A stretch of 64,000 bases of DNA. Origin: Desertimonas sp963732335 (GTDB lineage: Bacteria > Actinomycetota > Acidimicrobiia > Acidimicrobiales > Ilumatobacteraceae). Made by a program: the position numbers and the translations under genes. A model generated the notes under the pieces. The model did no database searches and was not told where the DNA came from. It saw only the letters and a program-made list of their open reading frames with translations. Location: contig CAVSZO010000067.1 of assembly GCA_963732335.1 (NCBI GenBank), forward strand, positions 3,264-67,263, read 5' to 3'. This document shows, in pieces, positions 9,062 to 17,273 of this stretch (the first letter of the stretch is position 1; every line of letters starts with the position of its first letter).

Positions 9062-9860
9062 TTGTCCAGCGATCTCGGCGACCCGATGCCAGCAGCGTTG
9101 GCCGCCTACTACTCCGACCTCGACGCCGGCCGCATGAAGGAGGCCGTCGAGCACTTCTCGACCGACACCGTGTTCGCCCTCCCGCCGGCCGATGGCGTCG
9201 AAACTGGCCCGCGCCGGCTGCGCCACGGGCGGGATGAACTGCTCGGGTGGTTCGAGGAGCGTGGGCCCCGGGCGTACGTGCACCTCATTCAGCTCTGTGT
9301 TGATGAAGGCGCCGGCTGCCTCGTGGAAGGCGTCGGCGTGGAGACGACGACAGGTGAAGCGTTCGCCACGTTCGTCGCGAGCGTCCAACTCGACGACGAC
9401 GGGCTCGTCGGCCGGTACCTCTCGTACATGACGGCCCCGGCCGTCTCACCGGCGCCGAGCGGGACGCATCCCGCACCGGCCGATGGCGCCGAGGTGCTCG
9501 CTCGATACTTCGAGGCGCTCGACGCAGGGTCGTTCAACGAGGCCGCCGCCCAGTTCAGCGCCGACGTCGTGTACTCGCACCCGCCCTACCGCCACACCGG
9601 AATCGACAGCGACGACCGGCTCGTGTTCCGTGGGCGTGACGAGCTCCGCGCCGCCTTCACAGCCAGGGGCAAGCAAGCACTTCGACCACCGCATCGTCGC
9701 CATCGGACAACGCGGTCCACATTGCCTCCTCGAGGGCGTGGTCGAGGGCCTGCCCGGCGACCGGAACGGAAGCTTCGTCTCCAGCCTGACGCTCGACGGG
9801 GACGGCCTCATACAGCGCTATGTCAGCTTCTACTGCGAGCCTGCGGTTCCCCGCCGCTGA
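9062..9860 (+). CDS. tandem SnoaL/NTF2-like protein (frameshift near 9675)
   Basis: Two repeated NTF2-fold (SnoaL-like) domains of about 125 residues each. The first opens with AALAAYYSDLDAGRMKEAVEHFSTDTVFALPP, the second with EVLARYFEALDAGSFNEAAAQFSADVVYSHPP; both continue with a GRDEL helix and end in a strand followed by RY(V/L)S. After GRDELRAAFTARGKQ the frame changes, and the last strand set (RIVAIGQRGPHCLLEGVVEG) is read one frame on. TTG 9062 is chosen because GGAG stands 6 nt upstream. Such domains act as small cyclases, isomerases or hydratases, or merely bind ligands; the role is open. Confidence 0.75.
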
Positions 9861-9875
9861 CCTACCCTCCGCGCC

Positions 9876-11078
9876 GTGGACGCTGCACAGCGATGGGCGA
9901 GCTGCGGGGCGATGTGGTTGACCGGACGGGCGGGCGGTCCCGCGCTCGGATGCTTCAGCGGCGTCACGGCGGTGATGGACCGTGCGGCGCGCACGCTGGG
10001 CGAGCTGACACGTCGAGCCGGTCGGGCGGTCGTGCTCGACGGACCGGCGCTGCTGGGCGAACGAGCCGCACTCTCGGGCCTGACGCGCCGAGGTGAGCAG
10101 AGTTGCGGCGGGTCGAGCCGGCTGCTGCGCAGCACCGACAGCTGGATCGCGATCTCGCTGGTCCGTCCCGCCGACGTCGAGCTGCTGCCCGCCTGGCTGG
10201 GCGTGGCCGCTTCCGCCGACCCGTGGCCGGCCGTCGCCAGCGCGGTGGCCACCCGAGCCGGTGCCGAGCTCGTTCAGTCGGGTGCCGAGCTCGGACTGGC
10301 CGTCGCGCGCCTGGGCGAGCGCCAGGACGACCGGGCTGCCGTCGTCGCCATCCGATTGGGCGAGGCGGCGCCCGCGACGCTCGATACCCGCCGGCGTGTC
10401 GTCGACCTCTCGTCGCTGTGGGCCGGGCCTCTGGCCGGGCAGCTGCTGGCTGCGGCCGGCATGGACGTCGTCAAGGTCGAATCGACCAAGCGACCGGACG
10501 GGGCGCGACAGGGGCCGGCGGCGTTCAACGATCTGCTCAACGCCGACAAGGCGTCCGTGGCGCTGGACTTCTCCACACGCGAAGGCGTGGGCGCGCTGCG
10601 CCGTCTGCTCCTCTCGGCGGACGTCGTGATCGAAGCCTCGCGACCCCGAGCGCTCGAGCAGCTGGGCGTGGACGCGGCCGAGATCGTGGCGACCGGTTCG
10701 ACCCGGGTCTGGCTGTCGATCACCGGGCACGGGCGCACCGAGCCCCATCGACACCGTGTCGGCTTCGGCGACGACGCAGCGGTCGCCGGCGGCCTGGTCG
10801 CACGGGACTCACGGGGAGCGATGTTCTGTGCGGACGCAGTCGCCGACCCGGCCACCGGACTCCTCGGCGCGACGGCTGTCGTCGAGCGGCTGACGAGAGG
10901 CGGACGTTGGCTGCTCGACGCCGCCCTCGCCCGGACCGCTGCGCTGATGGCCACCGGCGAGACCGTGGCGTGGGAGGGCGAGGTTTCCCCACCTCGGTCC
11001 CGCTCGGTCGCCGGCAAGGCAGCGCCCCTCGGGCGAGACACACGGCGCGTCCTCGCCGCGCTCGGCGGCACGTCGTGA
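9876..11078 (+). CDS. family III CoA-transferase with rearranged domain order, module copy 1
   Basis: 400 residues. The usual N-terminal CaiB-type motif VVDLSSLWAGPLAG with VVKVES appears only at about residue 170. It is followed by ADVVIEASRPRALEQLG, SITGHGR, and the catalytic-Asp region CADAVADPATGLLGA. Residues 1-165 instead resemble the part that normally follows: SCGAMWLTGRAGGPALG, then SCGGSSRLLRSTDSWIAISL, PADVELLPAWLG. This reads like a circular permutation or a degenerate tandem. Starts at GTG 9876 and overlaps the amidohydrolase (GTGA at 11075). Its paralogue at 18673-19892 has the same order. Likely transfers CoA to a carboxylate; substrate unknown. Confidence 0.8.
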   Translation: MDAAQRWASCGAMWLTGRAGGPALGCFSGVTAVMDRAARTLGELTRRAGRAVVLDGPALLGERAALSGLTRRGEQSCGGSSRLLRSTDSWIAISLVRPADVELLPAWLGVAASADPWPAVASAVATRAGAELVQSGAELGLAVARLGERQDDRAAVVAIRLGEAAPATLDTRRRVVDLSSLWAGPLAGQLLAAAGMDVVKVESTKRPDGARQGPAAFNDLLNADKASVALDFSTREGVGALRRLLLSADVVIEASRPRALEQLGVDAAEIVATGSTRVWLSITGHGRTEPHRHRVGFGDDAAVAGGLVARDSRGAMFCADAVADPATGLLGATAVVERLTRGGRWLLDAALARTAALMATGETVAWEGEVSPPRSRSVAGKAAPLGRDTRRVLAALGGTS

Positions 11079-12482
11079 ACGAGCGGCGGGTGCTCCGGCG
11101 AGCCGAGGTCGGCGACCGGCTCGCCGACGTCGTCATCGGCGGCGACCGGATCGTGGAGATCGTCGCGGCCGGGCGTGGCCACGGCGACGAGCTCGTCGAC
11201 GCAGCCGGCGGGGTGTTGCTCCCGGGCCTGCATGACCACCACATCCACCTGCTGGCGCTGGCTGCCGCCCGCGCGTCCGTCGGCTGCGGCCCGCCCGGCG
11301 TGAACGATCGCGAGGCACTGGCCGCCGCGCTCGGGGCGGCTGACCGTGCCTCGCCTCGGGGTCAGTGGCTCCGAGGTGTCGGCTACCACGAATCGGTCGC
11401 CGGTGACCTCGACCGGCACGTCCTCGACGAACTCGTCGCCGAGCGCCCGGTGCGGCTGCAACACCGTTCCGGGCACGCATGGTTCCTCAACAGCGCCGCG
11501 CTCGCGGCGGCAAGGATCGACGGAACGGAACACCCGCCGGGGCTCGACGTCGATGAGCAACATCGCCCGACAGGGCGCCTGTTCGGGCTCGACGGTTGGC
11601 TGCGCCCACGGGTGCCCTCGCCGGATCCTGACCTCGCGTCGGTCGGCGCTGAGCTGGCGAGCTACGGGGTCACGGCGGTCACCGATGCCACACCGACCAG
11701 CGACGCAAGCGAGGTCGCGCTGCTCGCCGCCGCCGTCGCACGCGGTGAGTTGCCCCAGCGTGTCGTGCTCACCGGGAGCGTCATGTCTGGACGGCACGGC
11801 TGCGCCCGAGCTCGAGCGCGGTCCGGTCAAGGTGATCGTCGCCGACCACCATCTGCCCAGCCTGGACGAGCTCGTCGACTCGTACACGTCGGCGCGGGCG
11901 GGCGACCGCTGCCTCGCGGTGCACTGCGTCACACGGACGGCACTCGTGCTGGCCCTCGCCGCGTGGGAGGTCGTCGGCACCCGGCCGGGAGATCGCATCG
12001 AGCACGGCGCCGTGATCCCACTCGAGCTCGCCGCCCGGATCGCCGAGCTCGAGCTGACCGTCGTCACCCAGCCGGGCTTCGTCGCCGAACGCGGCGACGA
12101 CTACCTCCGCGACGTCGAGCCCGGCGACCGGGCGGACCTGTGGCGCTGCGCCACTCTCCGCGCAGCCGGGATCCCGGTCGGTGGGAGCACCGACGCTCCG
12201 TTCGGTCACCCCGACCCGTGGCGTGGGATCTCCGCCGCGATCGATCGCCGCACACGGGCTGGTGTCGTCCTCGGGCCGGCCGAGCGTCTCGACGCAACCG
12301 ACGCCCTCGGCCTGTTCCTCACCCCGCTGGAACGTCCCGGCGGCGCACCGCGGCGTGTGGCCGTCGGCGAGGTTGCCGATCTCTGCCTACTCGCTCGCTC
12401 GCTCCGCGAGACGATGCGCGAGCCGAGCTCAGCGCAGGTGCGTCTCGTGTTGCGCGCCGGCTCGGTGATCCACGGGTCATGA
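11075..12482 (+). CDS. YtcJ-like amidohydrolase, module copy 1 (frameshift near 11790)
   Basis: Metal-dependent amidohydrolase (family 3 type). Metal ligands are in place: H-x-H in LLPGLHDHHIHLLAL, the HCVTRTA loop, RIEHGAVIP, and Asp in GGSTDAPFGHPDPWRG. The first frame runs to VVLTGSVMSG, the rest (ELERGPVKVIVADHHLP onward) is in the next frame, so one indel sits at about 11790. Starts at GTG 11075 inside the CoA-transferase stop, so translation is coupled. It should open an amide, lactam or similar bond. It is followed after 11 bp by the convergent crotonase at 12494. Confidence 0.8.
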
Positions 12483-12493
12483 GGCACCGGCGA

Positions 12494-13489
12494 TCAGGTG
12501 TCGCTCACCTCGTCGACCAAGCCCCACTCGAGTGCCGTGACGGCGTCGATCCGCTGCGTGGTGAGCGCCAACTGTGCCGTGCGTTGTCGCCCGATCCGCG
12601 GCGGCAGGCTGGCGGTGCCGCCCGCTCCGGGCACCAGGCCGAAGGACAGTTCGGGTAGACCGAACACGGCGTCGCGGCTCGCCACGACTCGCCCCGCGAA
12701 GGCGGCCAGCTCCACGCCCGCACCGAGGCATGCGCCATGGACATGCGCGTCGACCCGATCGCCGATCCGTGCCAGCAGACGAGCCGCGCTGCGCGTGAGC
12801 CGGACGAGATGTGCGGTCACAGGGTCCGGGAACGTTCCGAACTCGGCCAGCTCACCGCCGCTCGAGAACGACGGTCCGGTGCCGGACAGGACGACACGTA
12901 GGTCAGGATCGGCGAGTGCCAGCCGGAGCGCGGCGACCAGGTCATCGCGCATCGCCGCCGAGTATGCGTTGTGTCGATGTGGTCGGTTCAGCGTGACCCG
13001 CAGCACGTCTCCGTCGACTTCCCAGCGAACCGGTGGCGCCGGATCCGGCGGCGCCGGGCTGGTCGACCGAACCGACAACCAGGACGCGAACTCAGGCCCG
13101 GCCTGCAGCATGGAATACGTCACCGACTCCGCCACCAGCGCGTCGTCGAGCGAACGACCGTCTCGCCCCCGCAGCAACAGCACCAGGGCAACGGCCGCGC
13201 GCGGCGTCGACGCGACCATCTGCTCGATCGCGTCGACGACCGCCGGATCGGATGCGACCACATCGAGTGACGTTCCCACGCTGCCCGGCGCGGCCGCCTC
13301 TCCGACACCGACGAGGACACACGGCAGCGACCGAAGCGCCGCCACCGATGCGATCGGGACGTCCGGAGCGCTCGCCAGGTCAACCACGACCAACGGTGAG
13401 TCGAGCGTCCCAAGCCCCTCGTGGTCCAGCGTCGCGCGCGTGACCAGTTCGTCGACGCTGATCGTCTGCCGAACGCCGGTCACTCGCAC
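12494..13489 (-). CDS. crotonase (enoyl-CoA hydratase/isomerase) with rearranged domain order, module copy 1
   Basis: 331 residues. The catalytic core lies in the C-terminal half: LRVTLNRPHRHNAY, oxyanion-hole FSSGGELAEF, and both acid/base Glu positions (GACLGAGVEL and GLPELSFGLVPGAGGT). The protein stops right after EWGLVDEVSDT, where a normal crotonase would still have about 70 residues of trimerisation helices. Helices of that type are instead at residues 80-145 (AVALVLLLRG, SLDDALVAES, YSMLQAGPEFASWL). So the order seems permuted, or the N-terminal domain is a decayed crotonase. Paralogue at 19942-20940 is built the same way. Starts at GTG 13489. Confidence 0.82.
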   Translation of the reverse strand: MRVTGVRQTISVDELVTRATLDHEGLGTLDSPLVVVDLASAPDVPIASVAALRSLPCVLVGVGEAAAPGSVGTSLDVVASDPAVVDAIEQMVASTPRAAVALVLLLRGRDGRSLDDALVAESVTYSMLQAGPEFASWLSVRSTSPAPPDPAPPVRWEVDGDVLRVTLNRPHRHNAYSAAMRDDLVAALRLALADPDLRVVLSGTGPSFSSGGELAEFGTFPDPVTAHLVRLTRSAARLLARIGDRVDAHVHGACLGAGVELAAFAGRVVASRDAVFGLPELSFGLVPGAGGTASLPPRIGRQRTAQLALTTQRIDAVTALEWGLVDEVSDT

Positions 13490-13591
13490 CTCATCCTCAC
13501 GCCCGACCGGCCGGCGGAGCGCGGCGACGGGTCGCGGGTCAACCGGCGCACCTCCACGCCCACAACGATGGCACCTCCGGCCGCGCCGCGT

Positions 13592-13636
13592 TCTGGGCGC
13601 GTTCTCAGACGTGGGCCGTCGGAGATCGCGCCCAGA
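13592..13636. repeat. REP-like inverted repeat (TCTGGGCGCG family), copy 1
   Basis: Arms TCTGGGCGCGTTCTC (13592-13606) and GAGATCGCGCCCAGA (13622-13636) pair at 14 of 15 positions around a 15-nt loop. It lies just beyond the 3' end of the esterase gene. The same arm sequence recurs between genes at 38381 and 52265, so it is a dispersed repeat and may also stop transcription. No T-run follows. Confidence 0.6.
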
Positions 13637-13649
13637 TCGACGGGAGCAC

Positions 13650-14741
13650 CTATGCCGCGCCGATGGCGCGCATGAGTAGGGGGAAGGCGACGCGCAGCTG
13701 TCGACTCCAGTACGGCCACGTGTGCGTCCCAGGCCCGTAGAAGTCCACAGTCACGTCGATGCCGCGCTCGTGAGCTCTCGCGACGAACTCCTGGTTGTGC
13801 AGCAGCAGAGCTGCTTCGAGCTGCGCAAGCAGGCCCGCAGGATCGGTTCCGGGAGGATCGAGCGGGCCAAGGTGGCCATTGCCGCAGGACACGAACAAAG
13901 CCATGCCGCGGAGGTTCTCGACGAGATCGGCCGGGTTGTGCGAAGCCCAGATGTCCGCCTGCTCCACGGGGTCGCCGAACAGCGCCGAGGGGTCGTAGCC
14001 CAGCGGTTGCAGGAACGTCTGCATGAGCCAGGTCGGATAGGGCCCAGAGAAGATGGGCGCCACCGTCGGGTGGGTGGTATCGAGCACGCCACTGAACGCT
14101 GCTGCGGCGCGGAACAAGTCACGGTGTCGGCCCGCGTACGACATCGCACCGAAACCGCCCATCGACAGGCCTGCGATCGCGCGCCTGTCGCCCGCACCGA
14201 GACCCCGCTCGACGATCTGCCTGAGCTCGGTCAGATGGAACGTCTCCCACCCCGGCTTGTCGCCGGCGCCGTGGTTCCACCAGTCGGCGTAGAAGCCCAG
14301 GCGCCCCGCGTCGGGCATGACGACCAGCACATCCGTGGATCGACTGAGGCGCTCAACGTCGCTCGACTCCGTCCAGTCCACATAGCTTCCGAGGCCACCA
14401 TGAAGGAGATAGAGGACGGGCCAGGCGTCTCGCGATCGAGACGAGAAGCCACGTGGCAGCAGGACGCGCGCACCGGCGGTCTGACCGAGCGCAGCGGAGT
14501 CGATCGTGATGTCGATCGCACGAGAGTCGAGGACGTGTTGGGCGATCACCCGTGAGCCGTCATCTGCCTCAACTCCGATGAGGTCGGGTCAGCGCCGCTT
14601 GTCGGTGACCGCGAGCGCCTCGCTCGGCATCGTCGCGCCGGCTGCGACGGCGACACCGGTGGCCGAGGCCAACTGTAGGAAACGACGCCGGGCGAGACGC
14701 GTGCGCGTCCTCTCCTCGTCGTCGCGGGACACAACGTGCAT
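13650..14741 (-). CDS. Tat-exported esterase interrupted by an in-frame TGA
   Basis: From ATG 14741, preceded by the strong purine tract AGGGAGGGGAGAG, the frame encodes a twin-arginine signal peptide: ARRRFLQLA, then an Ala-rich hydrophobic stretch ending near SEALA. Codon 51 (14591-14589) is TGA followed by CCC; the same frame then continues without another stop to 13650. That part is a putative esterase of the Ag85/esterase-D alpha/beta-hydrolase family: WPVLYLLHGGLG, nucleophile in AIAGLSMGGFGAMSY, His in GPGTHTWPYW. GTG 14549 would be the first start after the TGA but would yield a cytoplasmic protein. Point mutation, sequencing error or readthrough are all possible. Confidence 0.75.
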
Positions 14742-14857
14742 GTGCTCTCCCCTCCCTTCCCCACTTGCCGCGCTGCGACATCCCGATCCCAGCAGCGTGA
14801 GATTCCTTCTGATGATTGCCGGCGCCTGTTCTACCGTTGGGAGGGCGGCGTGTCAAC

Positions 14858-14874
14858 AATGCTCATGAGCAATT
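14858..14874. promoter_or_regulatory. TGCTCATGAGCA palindrome upstream of the esterase
   Basis: A perfect 12-bp palindrome (14860-14871) in an AT-richer patch 117 bp upstream of the Tat-esterase start. The centre TCATGA is the same as in the three sites near the GntR genes (1960, 2800, 5344), so the same regulator family may bind it. Inference only. Confidence 0.45.
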
Positions 14875-14970
14875 CGCGACACGGCGCCCCAGTTACCGTT
14901 GCACGGCTCATGTCTCGGGCATGGTGGCCGAACCCCCGATCGCGATGAGGAGCGAGATCGAGTCGAATGT

Positions 14971-15012
14971 CTCTTAATCCATTGGTTCAGGGTTCGAATC
15001 CCTGGGGGCGCA
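14971..15012 (+). tRNA. 3'-half of tRNA-Lys(CTT), likely att-site remnant
   Basis: From the anticodon loop onward the sequence reads as tRNA-Lys(CTT): loop CTCTTAA (anticodon CTT), 3' anticodon stem TCCAT, variable TGGTT, a perfect T-arm CAGGG-TTCGAAT-CCCTG, acceptor strand GGGGCGC and discriminator A. Upstream of the loop the match ends at once: the 5' anticodon stem would need ATGGA-like sequence but AATGT is present, and there is no D-arm or 5' acceptor strand at the right distance. It cannot be a working tRNA. Partial tRNA 3' ends of this kind are typical of integrative-element attachment sites. Confidence 0.65.
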
Positions 15013-15397
15013 CGGAAAGTACCTGCTAGATACGTCCAATCTGCCGAGACCCGGACTCCGGGGACGTCCATGGTTGCTACCGGGTTGCTACGGCGAGCGT
15101 GCGCAGCTCACACGTCGAGCTGCGGCCTCCGGAGTGTGCCAACGGCACGCTGCGGTTCTTGTCAGCTGACGAGGCGTTCTCCCACGTCAGCGGGTACGCC
15201 CCACCCGACCCTCTACGACGGCCCAGTTACCCGCCACAGCCTGCTGTGATTGGGAGGCTGTGGGAGGACAGTCGGCGACGGTCCGAGCACGACCGGCCGC
15301 GCAGCAGCCGAAGGCAAGCAGGTTCAGATGCACCCGATCGTGCGCTTGCAGCCCGCGACGTCGATCTCGCTGCATGCCGAAGTGTCCGGGCACTCTT
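15013..15397. other. intergenic region without recognisable gene
   Basis: No frame here has coding character or a recognisable product. Visible are a short hairpin CCCGGA-C-TCCGGG (about 15052-15064) and a tandem of GGTTGCTAC units around 15071-15090. No integrase is seen, although the region follows the tRNA fragment. The promoter/operator at 15398 closes it. Confidence 0.5.
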
Positions 15398-15425
15398 GAA
15401 ATAGTACTATCAGTTAGATAGATTG
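15398..15425 (+). promoter_or_regulatory. 28-bp AT-rich operator/promoter, exact inverted twin of 27351-27378
   Basis: Contains the 10-bp palindrome ATAGTACTAT and the arms CTATC...GATAG around AGTTA. All 28 bases recur, reverse-complemented, at 27351-27378. It lies 26 bp upstream of the 15452 gene and so should control the small protein and the acyl-CoA ligase behind it. Confidence 0.75.
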
Positions 15426-15451
15426 GGCAGGGAGCGAGAAGGACGATGAGG

Positions 15452-15757
15452 ATGAGACCAGGAACACGGCTGCGCAGCGCCGTCGACGACACCGAGTTGA
15501 TCGTCGTCAGGGGGTCCGACGATGACGACATCGACCTGCGGTGTGGTGGCCATCCGATCGTCGAGCACAGTGGCGGACGAGTCGTCGGGGTCGAACCGGA
15601 CCCGGCCCACAGCGACGGGACGCAGGTTGGCAAGCGCTACACCGATGCCGCCGCGACGATCGAGTTGCTGTGCACGAAGGGCGGCACCGGCAGCCTGTCG
15701 ATCGGTGACGAACCGCTCGTGTTGAAGGACGCCAAGCCGTTGCCGAGCTCTGACTGA
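15452..15757 (+). CDS. small conserved protein of acyl-CoA ligase operons
   Basis: 101-residue acidic protein: RPGTRLRSAVDDTELIVV at the N terminus, then a D-I-D-L-R-C-G-G-H-P segment, and an ELLCTKGGTGSLSIGD end. I recall similar small proteins beside acyl-CoA synthetases in actinobacteria, but I know no function. Two Cys residues and the RCGGHP motif could bind a metal. ATG 15452 is preferred over 15446 since AAGGA stands 8 nt upstream. It precedes the ligase by 9 bp, so they form an operon. Confidence 0.7.
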   Translation: MRPGTRLRSAVDDTELIVVRGSDDDDIDLRCGGHPIVEHSGGRVVGVEPDPAHSDGTQVGKRYTDAAATIELLCTKGGTGSLSIGDEPLVLKDAKPLPSSD

Positions 15758-15766
15758 GCGCTGGTC

Positions 15767-17260
15767 GTGCACAGCGCGATGCTGCTGGAGATGGTCGCCG
15801 AGGCGGCGGGCGACCGCGTCGCCGTTGGCCCACGCGACGGAGGGCTGACCTACGGCACGCTGTTGGAGGAGTCGAGGCGGACGGCGACGTGGCTGCGCAA
15901 CGAGGGTGTCGCCAACGTCGCCATGGTCGGACCCAACTCCGAGGTCATCCCGCTGCTGATGTTCGGCTCGGCGCTCGCCGGGATGCCGTTCGCCCCGGTG
16001 AACTACCGCCTCGGAGACGAGCAGCTGGGGGCGATCCTGCAACGCCTGGCACCGGCGGTGGCGGTGGTCGACGACGACGTGGTGGGCCGGCTCGGCGAGC
16101 TCGACGGCGTCGATGTCTTGACCACCGCCGAGTTCGCCGAAGCGCGAGCAGCGATCGACACGATCGACGAAGCACCGGCCGGCCCCGACGACGTGGCCAT
16201 CCTCCTGTTCACCAGCGGGACGACCGGCGAGCCGAAGGCAGCCGTGCTCCGCCATCGCCACCTCACCTCGTACATCCTGTCGACGGTCGAGTTCCTCGGC
16301 GCCGACGACGATGAGGCGCAACTGGTCAGCGTGCCCGCCTACCACGTCGCCGGCACGTCGGCGGTGCTCAGCTCGGTGTTCGCCGGGCGACGCATCTACT
16401 ACCTGCCCGCCTTCGACACGGCCGCCTGGGTGCAGGCCGCCCACGAGCAGGAGATCACCCAGGCGATGGTCGTGCCGACGATGCTCGGACGCATCCTCGA
16501 CGAGATCGAGCGCACCGGGCTGTCACTCCCCGCGCTGCGCCACGTCTCCTACGGCGGCGGGCGGATGCCGGTCCCGGTGATCGAACGGGCGATGCAGCTG
16601 CTCCCCGCCGTCGAGTGGGTCAACGCCTACGGACTGACCGAGACCAGCTCGACGATCGCCGTGCTCGGACCCGAGGACCACCGCACTGCCTTCGCCAGCG
16701 ACGACCCCACGGTCCGCGCCCGGCTCGGCTCCGTCGGGCGACCGCTGCCGTCGATCGAGCTGGAGATCCGAGATCCCGACGGCAACGCCCTCCCACCCGG
16801 CGAACGGGGTGAGATCCACGTCCGCGGCGAACAGATCGCCGGCGAGTACCTCGGACGCTCCGTGCTGACCGAGGACGGCTGGTTCCCGACCAACGACGCC
16901 GGCCACCTCGACGGCGACGGGTACCTGTTCCTCGACGGCCGGCTCGACGACGTCATCGTCCGCGGCGCCGAGAACCTCTCCCCCGGCGAGATCGAAGCCG
17001 TCCTCGTTTCCCACCCCGCCGTCGCCGAGGCCGCCGTGTTCGGTCTCCCCGACACCGAATGGGGTGAGAAGGTCGTCGCCGCCGTCGTCCTCATGCCCGG
17101 CGGCGACGCCGACGAGTCCGCGCTCCAACAGTGGGTGCGCGAACGACTGCGGTCGACCAAGACCCCCGAACGCATCCACTTCCGCCCCGAGCTTCCCCAC
17201 AACGAAACCGGCAAGCTGCTGCGGCGGGTGCTCAAGGCCGAGCTCCTCGACGCCACCTGA
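15767..17260 (+). CDS. acyl-CoA synthetase (AMP-forming)
   Basis: Class I adenylate-forming ligase, 497 residues, activating a carboxylic acid to its CoA thioester. P-loop FTSGTTGEPKAAV (about residues 148-160), A5 motif NAYGLTETSS, A8 hinge DGRLDDVIVRGAENLSPGEIE and the C-terminal catalytic Lys in NETGKLLRRVL. GTG 15767. It follows the small 15452 protein in one operon under the 28-bp operator, and is convergent with the broken amidohydrolase at 17274. Acyl specificity not readable. Confidence 0.93.
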   Translation: MHSAMLLEMVAEAAGDRVAVGPRDGGLTYGTLLEESRRTATWLRNEGVANVAMVGPNSEVIPLLMFGSALAGMPFAPVNYRLGDEQLGAILQRLAPAVAVVDDDVVGRLGELDGVDVLTTAEFAEARAAIDTIDEAPAGPDDVAILLFTSGTTGEPKAAVLRHRHLTSYILSTVEFLGADDDEAQLVSVPAYHVAGTSAVLSSVFAGRRIYYLPAFDTAAWVQAAHEQEITQAMVVPTMLGRILDEIERTGLSLPALRHVSYGGGRMPVPVIERAMQLLPAVEWVNAYGLTETSSTIAVLGPEDHRTAFASDDPTVRARLGSVGRPLPSIELEIRDPDGNALPPGERGEIHVRGEQIAGEYLGRSVLTEDGWFPTNDAGHLDGDGYLFLDGRLDDVIVRGAENLSPGEIEAVLVSHPAVAEAAVFGLPDTEWGEKVVAAVVLMPGGDADESALQQWVRERLRSTKTPERIHFRPELPHNETGKLLRRVLKAELLDAT

Positions 17261-17273
17261 CGACCTCCGTCGC

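Noticed and set aside
10103..12658. Plus-strand open frame of 851 codons spanning CoA-transferase, amidohydrolase and crotonase
   Set aside because: Only its middle part (11075-11790) is the true amidohydrolase frame; the ends are shifted readings of other genes.
14589..14591. TGA as a selenocysteine codon in the esterase
   Set aside because: It falls between signal peptide and mature domain where no catalytic residue is expected, and no SECIS-like hairpin is evident right after it.
14900..15015. A complete tRNA gene
   Set aside because: No D-arm, 5' acceptor strand or paired 5' anticodon stem at the right distance; the only GCGCCCC upstream is about 130 nt away.
15099..15404. A 101-codon frame after the tRNA fragment as a gene
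   Set aside because: No ribosome binding site, no recognisable motif, composition typical of random GC-rich reading.
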